Assembly (NCBI GenBank): GCA_037127255.1
Contig: JBANSL010000008.1
Coordinates: 40,313,373-40,377,372, forward strand
Reading direction: 5' to 3'
DNA from: Persicaria tinctoria
Taxonomy: Eukaryota; Streptophyta; Magnoliopsida; Caryophyllales; Polygonaceae
Length of the DNA: 64,000 nt
Position 1 is the first letter of the stretch. The number at the start of each line of letters is the position of its first letter. This document shows positions 45,556 to 57,400 of the stretch, in pieces. The notes below the pieces were generated by a model, which ran no database searches, was not told the origin of the DNA, and saw nothing but the letters and a program-made list of their open reading frames with translations. The translations under genes were made by a program, and so were the position numbers.

Positions 45556-46305
45556 TCACAAGTTGAGGCGATTTTTCTCAATTGTCTGGAGTAAATCTTT
45601 GGCTTTAGATGAGAATGATTCTGCATTGTTCTGCCTTTCTGCTGTTCTTTAACTGATGCCCTGGTATTTTCAAAAATAAAATTGCATTAGGAACAAAGTA
45701 TTGGAACATGATTGGGCGATTTGCATGCTATTTTTCAAGGACAATACCCTCAATTGGCCTATTTCTTTAAAAGTATTTTTACTTTAACCTACTTACTATC
45801 ATTACTCGATAAGTTCCAGGTGTTAATTGGTGTAGTGTGGTAAGGATGAACACAAGTGATAGCTTCTTATAGTATCCCTCTAGGAGTAAGAGATAAATAG
45901 TGGTAAGCTGGATCATTCACCTGCAACTTCTTCAAGTTCTCTGCGAGTTTGCTTTGAGCGATGCTGGCAAAAGAAGTTGTATCCTGAATTCAATAAGAGC
46001 AATGAGAAAATCAACTAGCAATAAGAGCAAGGAGAAAATAAACTATTTTTGAAACATGGAAATCAGTTCAAAGTCGTTAAGCGTTTCTTAGATTTTATAC
46101 TCAGATAAAGCAATGAAATCTAGGGAAATGTAAAATGTATTGAAAGATGGCAGGTTGGGAGGTTGTGTTCTTACACTACTAGGAGTACTAGATGATGAAA
46201 ATCCATATTTCTTCTTGATTTGATCAACAGATCAAGTCTTTTCCTGCCGTGTCTCTTCCTTTGCTGAAGCCTTTTCATGCTTGGGCTTTTTTTGTATTGA
46301 TTTAC
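45556..46305 (-). pseudogene. Captured tomosyn-like R-SNARE gene fragment (three exons)
   Basis: Exons fit GT-AG rules in one phase: 46305-46175, 45983-45921 and 45660-45556. They encode KSIQKKPKHEK..., VDQIKKKYGFSSSSTPSS, DTTSFASIAQSKLAENLKKL and RTAERQNNAESFSSKAKDLL. This matches the C-terminal R-SNARE-like coiled coil of plant tomosyn/syntaxin-binding protein 5-like WD40 proteins, which regulate SNARE assembly in exocytosis. The WD40 part is absent. Two in-frame stops (TGA before SVDQI, TAA in place of Leu before RTAER) make it a pseudogene. Introns are retained, so capture was at the DNA level. Family assignment is from memory of the motif. Confidence 0.6.
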
Positions 46306-46999
46306 CTGAGATTTTAAGCATTACTTCATCCATCAAACAATAGAAAATATGTACTTGTAACTGTCTGAAATTGTGTTTAAATTCCTTCTTCAGTCTAGTT
46401 TTTCTATGTTCTATACAAATAATATATGCCAGAAATTTGTCAACAGACACACAGAGATGGTTTAAGATCAACCATACAGTAAGTAATCAACAAAAAATAC
46501 AACTTAGTCAAACCAAGATTGAGGAAAGACTGAAAGAAAAAAGAAAAAATCGAACACTCGTGTAAGAAAACATAACTTGGATCAGTCCAGAATCAAACAA
46601 CCAGTGGTTAACTAGTTCTCGGATGAAATTGGAACTAGCATGAGGGAGTACAATAACCTAGTTCAAACAAATATAAAAAACACACGCGCAAGAAAACATG
46701 ACTCGGATCAGTCCATAATCAAATCAGTCCTCAATATGAAATTAGAAGAAGCGTGAGAGGAGAATAAACAAGATCTAACTAAAAACACAAATTTATGGCA
46801 ATAGTTTCTTCTACTGTCTGCCTTTTATCCTATATTACACAAATTACACATCAAAAGAAAGATGATCAGTCATCAATCAGTGATCAATCATATATTCTTA
46901 CTCACAAACTTTCACTATCAGGTGCAAAATTTATGGCAATAGTTACTTCTACTGTCTGCACTTTATCCTATATTGAAGCCATGAATGGAGCTCCAACAT

Positions 47000-48240
47000 C
47001 AGTGATCATTAGAACACTCACAATTCAATAACTAATAATACAAACTATTCGTGATACAATTGTTTTACGACATGTTATTTCTTTAAGTCGACCAACCTAA
47101 AAAAAAGGATTAGTAACAAGATCCTCGCAATTGAGCCAAAAAATGGAGAGAAATTAGAAGTTTGATATTGTGAAATACGGAGTAATAAATTCATCAGCTC
47201 TGCTCAACTTAATATTACAGCAAAGTCTTGCATCATGAAGTGCCAAAGTTTTACACTCATACATCGAATTTGAGATTTTAGATAGCAAATGGTTGAGTTT
47301 TGTTTTGGGCATTTTAAGACCTGAATTTAAGACTAAAACAACTCGAATTCATTTGAGTACACTCGAATTCAAGTGAAACAAAATTTTTTAAAACTAAACC
47401 ACCAAAGTCCAGTTCATTAGTCGGAATTAAGAGTCAAAACATGCTATTAATTAAAGGCACCAAGAAGACACAATGCCTCACAATTCTTTGCTCTAATTCC
47501 ATACTAATTGTATGTGAATTTTTAGTGCCCAATTAGCCTCTAAATTTACCATAGATACAAGTAAACCTAGCTTCTAACACTCACAACAGGAAAAGTTCAA
47601 TCAACAAATGGCTTGAAAGTCTACAAACCTAGGTGCTAGAATCATACCTAAATTCAATTAAACAATCATAACAAAGGGAATTTTCATCAAGAGCACCCAA
47701 TCTCAGCCCATATGATACACTTCTTCACCATCATAAACTAAAAAGGATCAAGCACATATAGCCATCCTAAATTAAGCATAGAGAGCAACCGAAGTAAAAC
47801 TGGATGATTTAAGTGAGAAAAAAACGACCTTAGAAGACCCTAAATCGAGAGGACAAACAAAAGAAGGATCTGTAACCAAATCAGGGGATTCGATTAGAGT
47901 CGATTTCATCCAACCGTAGCACAATTTCAGCCAAATACAGTTTCAGAAGAGAATGACCAACCTGAGAGCGAATACATGCCCTAATTTAAGAGCGAGAGGA
48001 GCGAATACGGTAGGTTGAAGTGCTGGCAAACAATGGTGGATGAGTGGCGGCAAGGAGTGCTGCACGTACTTCCTGCTTCTGCTCATAGACAGCAAACAGA
48101 GGCTCGGAACGCCAACAACAAATAGAGGCTTGGCAAACAGCGGTCGGAGGTTGTGCACATCGACGACAAACAAGGAGACGGGCGGTGAAGAGCAATTGCC
48201 GGCCACACAGAATGGAGAAGGAAAGGAAGATCAATTTAGG
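47000..48240. other. Remaining interior of the CACTA-like element
   Basis: Mostly AT-rich, intron-like sequence. The part at 47940-48240 is GC-richer and may be the leader of the captured gene read on the minus strand. No ORF with recognisable domain. Confidence 0.35.
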
Positions 48241-49250
48241 GTTTTGAAGAGCAATTGTTTTTTTTTTAATTTAGACAGCGTTTTCTTGAAAACGCTAAGC
48301 ATTTGGTTTTTATTTTTTCATTTTGACAACACTTTTAAAAGAAAACGCTAAGGAAAGTTTTATGTAAGAGCGCTTATTTTATAAAAGCGCTATGCTTTTA
48401 AAAAAAAATATTTTTAAAAAAAACTTAAATGTATTCTGAGCGGTTATCTATAAAAAGCGCTATGCTTCCCCTAAATTAACAGCACTTCTAAATAAGCGCT
48501 TTTAAATTTGCGCTATTAATTAAACATTTTGTACTAGTGTTTGCGGGTACTTGCAGGTAGCCCGCGCCCGCAATACCGGACAGGGTTGGACACGACTTCC
48601 AACCCGTTAAGCGGGCTTAGCCCGGCCCGCGTCCGCGACAACGAGACAATATTTTGGATAAAACCCGTCCCAAGTCCGGCCCGCGCCCGCGTTTGCCCGG
48701 GTCTAAACGAAGCCAAGCACCACCTAGAAGCAGCACCGCAGGCCGGCGGTACATCATGAGTCACCTGTGGGCAGTGAAGATGAACCTCCAAGGAAACAAC
48801 CTTTCGGGAAAAGGAGACGCCTCGATACACACTGTCACGACTCCAGCCTGTCCCGACACCGAACAACCAGAACCCCACCAAACGGAAAATCAAATCCAGA
48901 CACGCCGAAAGTAAAACACCATTCCACCTGAATCCAAAAGCACCAGAAGCCCTAACTGGTTTCAAGCAAGTTCTATCGGAATTATTTATTTGTAGATATA
49001 TATTATTATATACTCCGTATAATTTTATTTCAATCTTATTTATTCCCCAAAACTAAAGGGTCAACTTTGGGCCAAGGAAAGCTTTGGGCCCAAAAAATTA
49101 AACCCCGGGCCCAAGGAAACAAACATTAGTGAGGAGGTTGACCACAACCAAATTGGAATTCAAGCCCTTTGGAGGACAAGAGACGGGAGGACGTCAAGCG
49201 GCCGGATGAAGCAGAACGAGGGCGAGAACATTTCATTAAAAGAATCTATT

Positions 49251-49679
49251 CATTTTGGAGTTTCTTAACATGTGTTCAATTGCACACATTAGAAAGCTTA
49301 CTAAGGGCGTGTTTGCAAGGAGGTGGGAGAGGTGGAGGATTTTTTTTTTGAAAAATGTGCCGACGTGTTTGCAAGGAGGTGGAGGGGGGTCCACCCCGAT
49401 TCTAGTATCTTCATTTTCTAAGATTGTGGATTGGAGAAATTTTTCCACCCCTCCTGAAATGTATAGGTGACCAAAAACGCACTCAAATGATCGAATAAGG
49501 TCTGTCATCTAAGATCAAGCGCAGGTAAAAAGCTAACAACAATTATGACGAAACAGGTTTACACTAAAATTACCATGCCTTAAAAGTAGACAGGCCAAAT
49601 CTCTTTATTTCATGATGCTTCAAACTCAAGTTAAAATAAGTGCAACAAATTACCAATTAACAACCATATATATTGTTCC
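49251..49679. other. 3' flank of the RhoGDI gene
   Basis: Contains a small duplication of tgtttgcaaggaggtgg (near 49312 and 49367) and a possible hairpin gggtccaccccg. The 3' UTR of the RhoGDI gene lies at the right end. No gene of its own. Confidence 0.5.
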
Positions 49680-51316
49680 TCAAATAGATGAAGATGCCCA
49701 ATTCTTTTGTATGTCGAAGTAGTAACTCGCGTCGAAATAGCACTTTCCATCCTCATCCACAAACTGCAAACCATATGGATACAATTACAACATTGATTCT
49801 CAAAAGGGAATGATACAGATATATAGAGAGAACTAACTGTATATATATACGAGTAATGTAAGATAGCCTACCCGGGTTCTGGCTGCGAAGGAGCCCCTAG
49901 TGAAGAAGCCAGAAGGCGTAGTTGCTTCCTCTAGCTCGAACTTGTAAGGCTCTTCCCGAGGACTGAACGTCCCAACCATCTTTTTCGTTTTATCCACTAT
50001 CATATATACATTATAACAACAGTAAAGAATAATGTAAATATTGAACTCTAGTTAAGGTAGAGGTAGATTTTGTTGATACCTTTGATTCCCTTTTTCCAGA
50101 CTTCACCTATGTATTTGAGGCCAGTGACAGCGTTTTTCGACACAACAAACTCAAATTTGATCTGCTGCTTGCATCCTTCCTTGAGAGTGAACAAGGTGGC
50201 TTTCGTGGTGGATGAGCGAAATGGGGTGGTAACGACGTCGTTTGGTCGACCAGGAGATTGAACTATTAAGTTCAACACCTTCACTTCAGCTGCCTCCTTG
50301 CTTGCTACTTCATCGTATCATTCAACACAATACACGACAAGAATAGTAATTTAATGATCCAGCTATTCATCCTTTTAGTTTTGACTTTTGAGTGATATGC
50401 CCCCCTCAATCCCATGTAGGGGCTCTTTTTATTTCTAAACTTGGTTAATATTATTGTAGAAATGAAATTTTACAACTAATTGTAGAGACATTAATCTAGT
50501 TTTAGTAATTTGAATTTTTTTTTTCAAAATGATAAAAAAATATACAAATAATTGGGGAAATATATAAATAGAGAAAGTAATTAGGAAAATAGCCAACATG
50601 CAGATCTAGAAGGTTTATAACTTTGTTTGAAACAACAACTTTATAATGAATTTTTTCAAAAAAAAAACACATCAGAGTCAATGTTTCAAACAATGACTCT
50701 AAGGACAATTTCTATGTGAATTTTTTAAAAACATTTTAAAAATGTATTTAAAACCGAGGGTTTATTTAAAATTGTATAGTAGTATTGTTTATGATATTAT
50801 ATATATGCAGGAGACCTACTGTTTTGAAAACTTACCTCTAGATCTTCACTGCACTTTTGGGCTATTTCTCTAATTACTTTCTCCCTTTGGCTATTTCTCC
50901 AATTGTTTTTATTTCGTTTTGACCATTTTGAAAAAAAAAACAAAATTCTTCTACATTAGGTTATATTATTAAAATTAAGATTTAATTGAGAATCACATTT
51001 TCCAAATATTATGTTTTCAAATTATCCATTTCTTAATTATATTTTAAAATGAAATCACTAAAATTAAGGTTTAAGCTAAATTTTGAATAAAGATGATGGA
51101 TTAAAATTTTAAAATTGTTTAATTAGTTTGAGGAGAGGATGAACAAAAGGACTTTAGCTTGTTTTCAGTTCACCTTCAACAGTAGAGACATCGACGCTTG
51201 CAAGAAGCTGCTCCTTCCGTTTCCTCAAACTTGCATCATCCTTGAATGAATCATATCCATGATATGATATATTAAAAAGAGGTGATTTTCGCGCAAGGAA
51301 GATAAATCAAGAACAG

Positions 51317-51389
<73 letters not shown>

Positions 51390-52010
51390 ATAGATCATAT
51401 GTACTCAGTCCTTAACGTGTATCATGTGAACAAATCTGAGTTATTGAATTAAGAAGATTAACGGATGAGATTAAAAGTAACAATTCTGATTATTCGATGG
51501 TATTGAGAGATTATTCGGTGAAATAAAATTATTCAGCGGTATTGGGGATTATTCGTTAGAATAAAATTCACATTTTTTACACTCTTTTTACAGATGAATA
51601 ATTATGTGAAAGCAGTCGAATAAACCTGAACAAATAGCGAATAATTTCTGAGTACATGATACACGATAAGGGATGTGTACACCGGAACTAACCCCTCTCT
51701 ATATATATAGTAGATTGGAGAGGAAGCAAACCTTATCCATGCCAAGCTGCTCCTTAAGAGATACCCGTGGCTCCAGCAAAGAATCGGATTCAGGTTTGGG
51801 ATGAGGAGAATCCGCCACCAAAACATCAGCATGATGATCAACATTATCACTGAAATTTTGTTTGCTAAGCTCCCTCGGTTTGTTGTGATCAAGGGCAAGG
51901 GCATGATGGTTCTTATTCATCTGATCACCATTACCGACACTGTCTGTCTTCTTGTGGTCTTCCTTCGCGCTGGTTGCACTCGTGGTGTTTGCAGTCACGG
52001 CAGTTGACAT
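49680..52010 (-). CDS. RHOGDI: Rho GDP-dissociation inhibitor (RhoGDI), five exons, 260 aa
   Basis: Exons are 52010-51732, 51240-51174, 50307-50080, 49996-49872 and 49763-49680. All introns are GT-AG and the phases agree, giving 783 nt. The first ~85 residues are polar and low-complexity. The regulatory arm has VSLKEQLGMDK and DDASLRKRKEQLL. The immunoglobulin-like fold shows LIVQSPGRPNDVV, FTLKEGCKQQIKFEFVV, VTGLKYIGEVWKKGIKVDK, MVGTFSPREEPY, TTPSGFFTRGSFAARTRF and the end YYFDIQKNW. RhoGDI binds prenylated ROP GTPases, keeps them GDP-bound and extracts them from membranes; SCN1 restricts root-hair initiation sites in Arabidopsis. The start is the ATG at 52010; no earlier in-frame ATG lies close. 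The gene appears intact. Confidence 0.95.
51318..51385. repeat. (AT)n microsatellite, ~34 repeats
   Basis: Perfect AT dinucleotide tract in intron 1 of the RhoGDI gene, next to a MITE. Confidence 0.95.
51386..51715. mobile_element. MITE in RhoGDI intron 1
   Basis: The ends mirror each other imperfectly: tgtactcagtccttaacgtg tatcatgtg on the left and, in reverse complement, tgtacacatcccttatcgtg tatcatgtac on the right. The interior contains gattattcggtgaaat/ccgaataat words as in the element at 24410-24885, so the two belong to related families. It lies between TATATA tracts. Confidence 0.6.
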
Positions 52011-52519
52011 CTTGGCCAAAATTCGAGAAGCCGGATTTCACGTACGTGTACAAGAGAGATCGATTAAGTTATTAGTGTATATGTTTGGATCCCAATGCAA
52101 GATGGGTTTGGCCTGGCATGGCCACCATTTAAGGGCCTAAAAAAGGCATTGAAGCCAAGGGGGAGGGGAATAAACTTTTGTTCCTTGATGGAATGGCATG
52201 TGTAAAAGGGTTTGGTGTGCAGGAAAGGTGGTTACCAAAAGGAATCAGCAGCAGAAAGCAGAGGTGCAAGTTCATGAAGTAATGATTAAAAGCTTAATCA
52301 AACATTAGTTTTATATATACTCCTCCCTTTATTAGACCCATGTCATTTTTTAGTGTTATTTTCGTTAGGAAACTATGTATTGTATAGTGAACTACGGAGT
52401 ATATATATTAGTAGTAATTTACAATAGATTTTAAAAGTAGTGTAATAAATATATTAATTGTAATAATATATTTATGGGTGATTTTGGTAGATGTTATTTT
52501 TATGTAGACTCCTTTTAAA

Positions 52520-53245
52520 TAGAGTGCAATGGTCAATGGTCAACCGTTTGACCATTGACCGGTCAATGTTGACCAGCCCATTATGATTTTTTTTAGTGAT
52601 GTCATATTTTACCGTTTTGATGCCAAAATTTTATTATATTTTATTTTCAGTTCGATGCCAGTTTTCTAATGAAATGATTGGATTACACTTTTTTTAAACC
52701 TTGATGACATTTTTTGTTACTCTAATGTCACGTTGACCATTGATGCCATTTTTTTTACTGTTAACGACTGATGCCACTTTTTTATGTCAATTTTTTGATG
52801 ATATTTTTTTATCGTGATGCCATATTTTTGATGATATTTTTTTAAAGTAGTATTTTGATGATATTTTTTCAAAGTAGTATTTTGATGACATTTTTTTCTT
52901 TAATGTGATACAACTTTTTCAAAATGGTGTTTTGATGTCATTTTTATAATGTAATTATTTGATGCCATTTTTTTAAATCAAATCGATTGATGCCACATGT
53001 TTTTAATTTAATCAATTGTATATCGATTTATTTTCATCGATTATACTTTCATTCACTAATGACATGTTTGTGATTACACTTCATTGATGCAATCACTTGT
53101 GGTGACATATTTATTAAATTTTTATTCATGGATGACATTTGTTATTATGCTTCATTAATCACAATTGTTTATGGTGAAAATTTTATATAATTGATGACAT
53201 AAGAGCTTAAAACGTAGAATCAAAATATTGTCACCTTATTGCACA
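52520..53245. mobile_element. Half of a foldback element with TTGACC clusters
   Basis: It begins with ggtcaatggtcaaccgtttg accattgaccggtcaa and continues with repeated (t)tgatgccattttt/tgatgacattttt units to gtcaccttattg at about 53245. The same sequence occurs, as one arm and centre, in the inverted structure at 59575-60545. The right half is missing, cut by the MULE that follows. Confidence 0.65.
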
Positions 53246-53258
53246 TATAAAAATACAA

Positions 53259-53439
53259 GGGTAATTTGCTAAAATAACCCTTTTGGGTGAAACCCTTGCA
53301 CGCCTAACCTCATCCGGAAAACATTTGCAGAATTCCGGATATCTGGTTTTTTGGTTCAACCGGTAGAAGGTTAGTGGGGAGACTGGACACTGTGAGTTTG
53401 ACAGCTGGACAATTGAGAGAGGGAGAGAGAGAGAGACGG

Positions 53440-53495
<56 letters not shown>

Positions 53496-54460
53496 TGTGA
53501 GAGATGGAGGGAGGAGGGGGAGAGATGGAGCAGCTGGCTATAGTAAAAAGGAGGGAGCCAATTGTTCCCGCCCAGCGATGGCGCCAAAAAAAAGGGAAAG
53601 GGGAGGGAGGAGGGGGAAGGTATATAAGCATTGAAGAATTTCTGAGGGAAATCATTAGTCCCCATTAATAAATTACAGGGGAAATGGAACTTGAAGAGGG
53701 TAGGTGTCCAATGATGTGTGGTCTATATAAGGAGATCAGAGGAATGTTGGGCGTCACTTTTATTCACAAAATCTGAAGAAAGAGAGAGAATCCATTGAAG
53801 AAGAAGCAAGTGGGTCTGGGTTCAGTAAACGATTTACTTGTACGAAGCCACTTTTCACTGGACAGTTAAGTCGTACCCACAGGACACGTGTTGGAAGTTA
53901 CTGGACATTGCTCTGGTCGGACATAAAATGGGTAAGTGTTGTCTCTATGTATGGTAAGTGTTGTTCATATGTAAATACTGCAGTACAAATTAATTTCTGT
54001 CTCCCTATGTAATGCAACAGGGGAAAAATCATCAGTTTGTATCACTGTATTGTTTGGAGGATGATGGGCATGTGAAGGCGGCACTTGGGTCTTCACGGGA
54101 ACAAGGAGCCAGAAAGCCATGCTGGTGGACGAAAGGATTCACTATGTAAATCTGAAGAAACAGGTGATGGACAAGTTTAATGTCGATGGGAGGAGGAATG
54201 ATGTGGAGCTCACATATGTAAAGCCAAAGAAGGAAGGGTCCGGGCCGTTTGGTATCGGGGATGATGAAGACTTGGAGGCCTACAAGTTTGTAAACGGGCT
54301 GTCTGGAGAACGAAATTAGCCTATCGATCTCAATGTCTCCCTGCGACGCAAGGTTGGTGGAGACGTGGCAAAAGCACAAGGATCGACAACAGATGACTCA
54401 GACAGTGGTGGTTTGTCTCCTGCAGACTTGGAGGATGTTGTAGTGTCGTTAACTGGTCCG
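53259..54460 (+). pseudogene. 5' end of a MULE transposase gene, truncated
   Basis: The region opens with gggtaatttgctaaaataac cc (53261), a MULE-TIR-like sequence. TATA-like boxes lie at 53620 and 53713. A coding start ATGG at 53928 is followed by a GTAAGT intron (53932-54020), then an exon that reads MGEKSSVCITVLFGG, a TGA, then WACEGGTWVFTGTR and DERIHYVNLKKQVMDKFN, with acidic IGDDEDLEAYKF. This is the N-terminal PB1-like domain of MuDR-type transposases. The catalytic domain is missing. The sequence passes into Ty3/gypsy gag-pol near 54460. The element is non-functional. Confidence 0.65.
53443..53508. repeat. (GA)n and (GT)n microsatellite
   Basis: A GA tract of about 42 bp runs to 53484, then a short GT run to about 53499. 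It lies in the leader of the MULE fragment. Confidence 0.9.
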
Positions 54461-57400
54461 CCGGTGACCCAAGAAGATCACCCAAGTCGCAGCAGCAACA
54501 CAAGTCACAGTAGTACCAGCAGAATATCCAGATTCCTGCAGGTCCACAATCGACTGTGAACAAAGGGAAGAATGTCGTCGTGCCATCTCAGCAGGGTCCG
54601 CGACTATATGAAATGCGTAGGATGGATGACACTACTTCTTCTATGGCTCAAGATGATTCTTTATTGTGAAATTCCCTAGTGGGGATAGAGTTCGAGGTAG
54701 GAAAATGTTATTCCGCTTCCCCATCGCGATATATGGCGATGAGTACCTTGCCGATCTTGTTCTACTTCCGATCCTTCCTCAGAACATCATCCTCGGCATG
54801 GATTGGTTTACTCGCCATGGTGCAATAATTGATTGTGGACGGAGAGTCGTGACCATTTCGTCGGACGGTAGGGTTGTGTGCAGATTTTGTGGGTGCATCT
54901 CTGAAGGGGATGGCCGTGTTATTAATGTGATGCAGGTAGCCAGATTGTTATGTCAAGGGTGTGCCGGATTTTTATGCTATCAGCAGGATCAGCCGTCCGA
55001 ACCGGTCCCTATCTCCGATATTCCTGTAGTTCGGGATTTCCCTGATGTTTTTCCTGATGAAATTCCTAGTTTACCTTCAAAGCAGTTCATTGAGTTTACC
55101 ATCGACTTAGAGCCAGGAACCGCTCCTATTTCCAAAGCCCCGTATCGCATGGCTCTAGTGGAGATGTAAGAATTAAAGAGTCAGCTTGAAGAGTTGTTAG
55201 AGAAGGGTTATATTTGACCCAGTGCTTCACCTTAGGGTGCTCCCACGCTGTGTATGAAGAAGAAAGATGACTCCTTCCATCTGTGTATTGATTATCGGGA
55301 GCTGAACAAGGTAACGACAAGAACAAGTATCTGCTGCCACGCATCAATGACTTGTTAGATCAGCTTCAGGGAGCAAAGGTATTCTCCAGGATTGACCTTG
55401 AATCTGGTTACCATCAGCTCCGAGTTCGCGACGAGGATATTATAAAGACTGCTTTCAGGACACGTTATGGGCACTATGAGTTCATGGTGATGCCCTTTGT
55501 CTTAACAAATGCCCCAGCAGTCTTTATGGATCTCATGAACCGTTGCTTTCACCGGTATTTGGATAAGTTTTTCGTAGTCTTCATCGACGACAACTTGATC
55601 TACTCGCCAAGTGAGGAAGCTCACTTTGAACACTTGAGGACTATTTTGATAACACTGCGAGAGCATCAGTTGTAAGCGAAACTGTCTAAGTGTGACTTTT
55701 GGATGCAGCAGGTGGCATTCCTAGGCCACATCATCTCAGAGAAAGGGGTGATGGTTGACCCCAAAAGATAGCAGTTGTAGAAAAGTGGAATCCGCCAAAG
55801 AACGGCAAGGGTATCCGGAGTTTTCTGGGACTAGCAGGTTACTACAGGAGGTTTGTGGAAGGGTTTTCCAAATTGGCCCAACCATTGACCTTACTCCTGC
55901 GTAAAACCCATAAATTCATCTCGGATGACAAGTGTGAAGCGAGCTTCCAAGAGCTCAAGAAGCGGTTGACCACAACACCCGTTCTAGCACTCCCTAAGGA
56001 GTCAGAGGGTTATGTGATTTACAGTGATTCTTCCAAGCAAGGTCTGGTTTGTGCATTGATGCAAGATGTGAAGGAGATAGCCTATGCATCACGATATTTG
56101 AATCCGTATGCAGAGAACTACCCAGTGCATGATCTGGAACTAGCTGTTGTGGTATTTGCTCTGAAAATCTGGCGCCATTATCTGTACGGAGTTCGTTGCC
56201 AGATATACACTAACCACAAGAGCCCCAAGTATGTCTTCACCCTAAAGGAGTTGAAAATGAGGCAGAGACGCTGGTTAGAGCTAGTCAATGGCTATGACAT
56301 TGAGCTTCATTAGCATCATGGAAAGGTTAATGTCGTAGCCGATGCTTTAAGCCGCAAATCTCAGCACGAGGCTATGATTAGCTATTTGATAGCAAGTGTT
56401 GCTTTGCAGAAGGATCTGCTCAAGTTTGAGGTTGAGGTCTAGTTTGAAAGGAACCGAGGACAGTTATGTATGATGGAGGTTCAGTCCGATCTATTAGCAG
56501 AGATAAAGGCGAAAGAGACAAAGGATGTTGTGTTACTGCAGATCACCATTGATTTCCTCGAAGGAAAAGCAACGAGCTTTGTCATGAGGGAGGATGGATC
56601 CTTATGGTTTGGGAATCGCATCTGCGTCTCCAATGTCCTTGACATCTGACGGACCATCCTTGAGGAAGCTTATTCATCCGGCTATTCGGTGAATCATAAA
56701 GCTAGTAAGATGTACAAGGATCTGAGGAGGAACTACTGGTGGTCTGGTATGAAGGATGAAGTAACCGAGCACGCGACCAGATGCTTGGTATGTCAGCAGG
56801 TCAAGATTGAGCACTATAGACCTGGTGGGAAGCTCCAACCAGGTCCAGTGCCCACATGAAAGTGGGAACATATCTCGATGGATTTCGTTAAGAGGCTCGC
56901 TAAGGGTCAGGGTAGAAGGATGTCGTTTGGGTGATTGTTGATCGACTCACTAAATGTGCGCACTTCATTGTCATTCGATATAATTGGAAGCCGGAAAAGG
57001 TAGCTGAATTATACCTTCAACACGTAGTTCGCCTTCCTGGTGTTCCTTCGTCTATTGTCTCTGATGGAGATGGACGATTCATCTCAGAGTTCTGGAAGAA
57101 GCTGTATGAGGGACTTGACACTCAGTTGAATTTCAGGACTACTTTTTATCCTCAGACAGATGGTCAACCAGAGAGGACAATCCAGACATGGGAGATATGC
57201 TACGAGCCTGTGTTCTGGATAGACCGAAAGATTGGGAGACTAGTTTAAGTCTGATTGAGTTCACCTACAACAACAACAACAACTAACATCCATCCATAAA
57301 GATGGCTCCTTTTGAAGCCCTCTATGGACGGGAAGTGTCGATCGCAGTGTGTTGGGATAATGCGAATGATGCTATCCATATAGGTCATGAACTGTTAGAG

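Larger units (their letters stand above)
45131..48541. mobile_element. CACTA-like element nested in the hAT
   Basis: The right end read inward is CACTAGTACAAAATG, a typical En/Spm terminus. Both subterminal regions (45150-45330 and 48250-48540) are full of AGCGCT/aacgct words in opposite orientations, which is the transposase-binding layout of CACTA elements. The left terminus (tggtagtacaaat near 45131) is diverged, so its exact position and the 3-bp TSD are uncertain. It carries tomosyn-like gene exons but no transposase ORF. Confidence 0.6.
44602..48705. mobile_element. hAT-type non-autonomous element (8-bp TSD AACGAAGC)
   Basis: The left end TAGACATGGGCAAACGCGGG matches the right end read in reverse complement, TAGACCCGGGCAAACGCGGG. 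Both continue into GC-rich subterminal sequence with gggcc/cccgg words, as in plant hATs. The flanks are a perfect 8-bp duplication, AACGAAGC (44594-44601 and 48706-48713). No hAT transposase is seen. Most of the interior belongs to a second element, 45131-48541, so the hAT itself is about 0.7 kb. Confidence 0.88.
43239..49232 (-). mobile_element. Truncated retroposon with 18-bp TSD, split by three later insertions
   Basis: The 18-mer CATTAAAAGAATCTATTC occurs at 43221-43238 and 49233-49250. On the left it is directly followed by a T run, the tail of a minus-strand retroposon. After removal of the MULE-like foldback (43250-44417) and the hAT (44602-48705) about 0.7 kb of retroposon remains. 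It contains no recognisable ORF but includes a GC-rich part near 48713-48960. It may be the 3' end of a LINE or a processed transcript. The TSD and tail are direct observations; the source is unknown. Confidence 0.65.

Noticed and set aside
49169..49508. Small ORFs on both strands near 49.2-49.5 kb
   Set aside because: They overlap each other on opposite strands within a duplicated purine-rich region and resemble no protein.
53371..53665. 94-aa and 144-aa Ser/Leu-rich ORFs on the minus strand
   Set aside because: They translate the (GA)n microsatellite in two frames and lack any domain.
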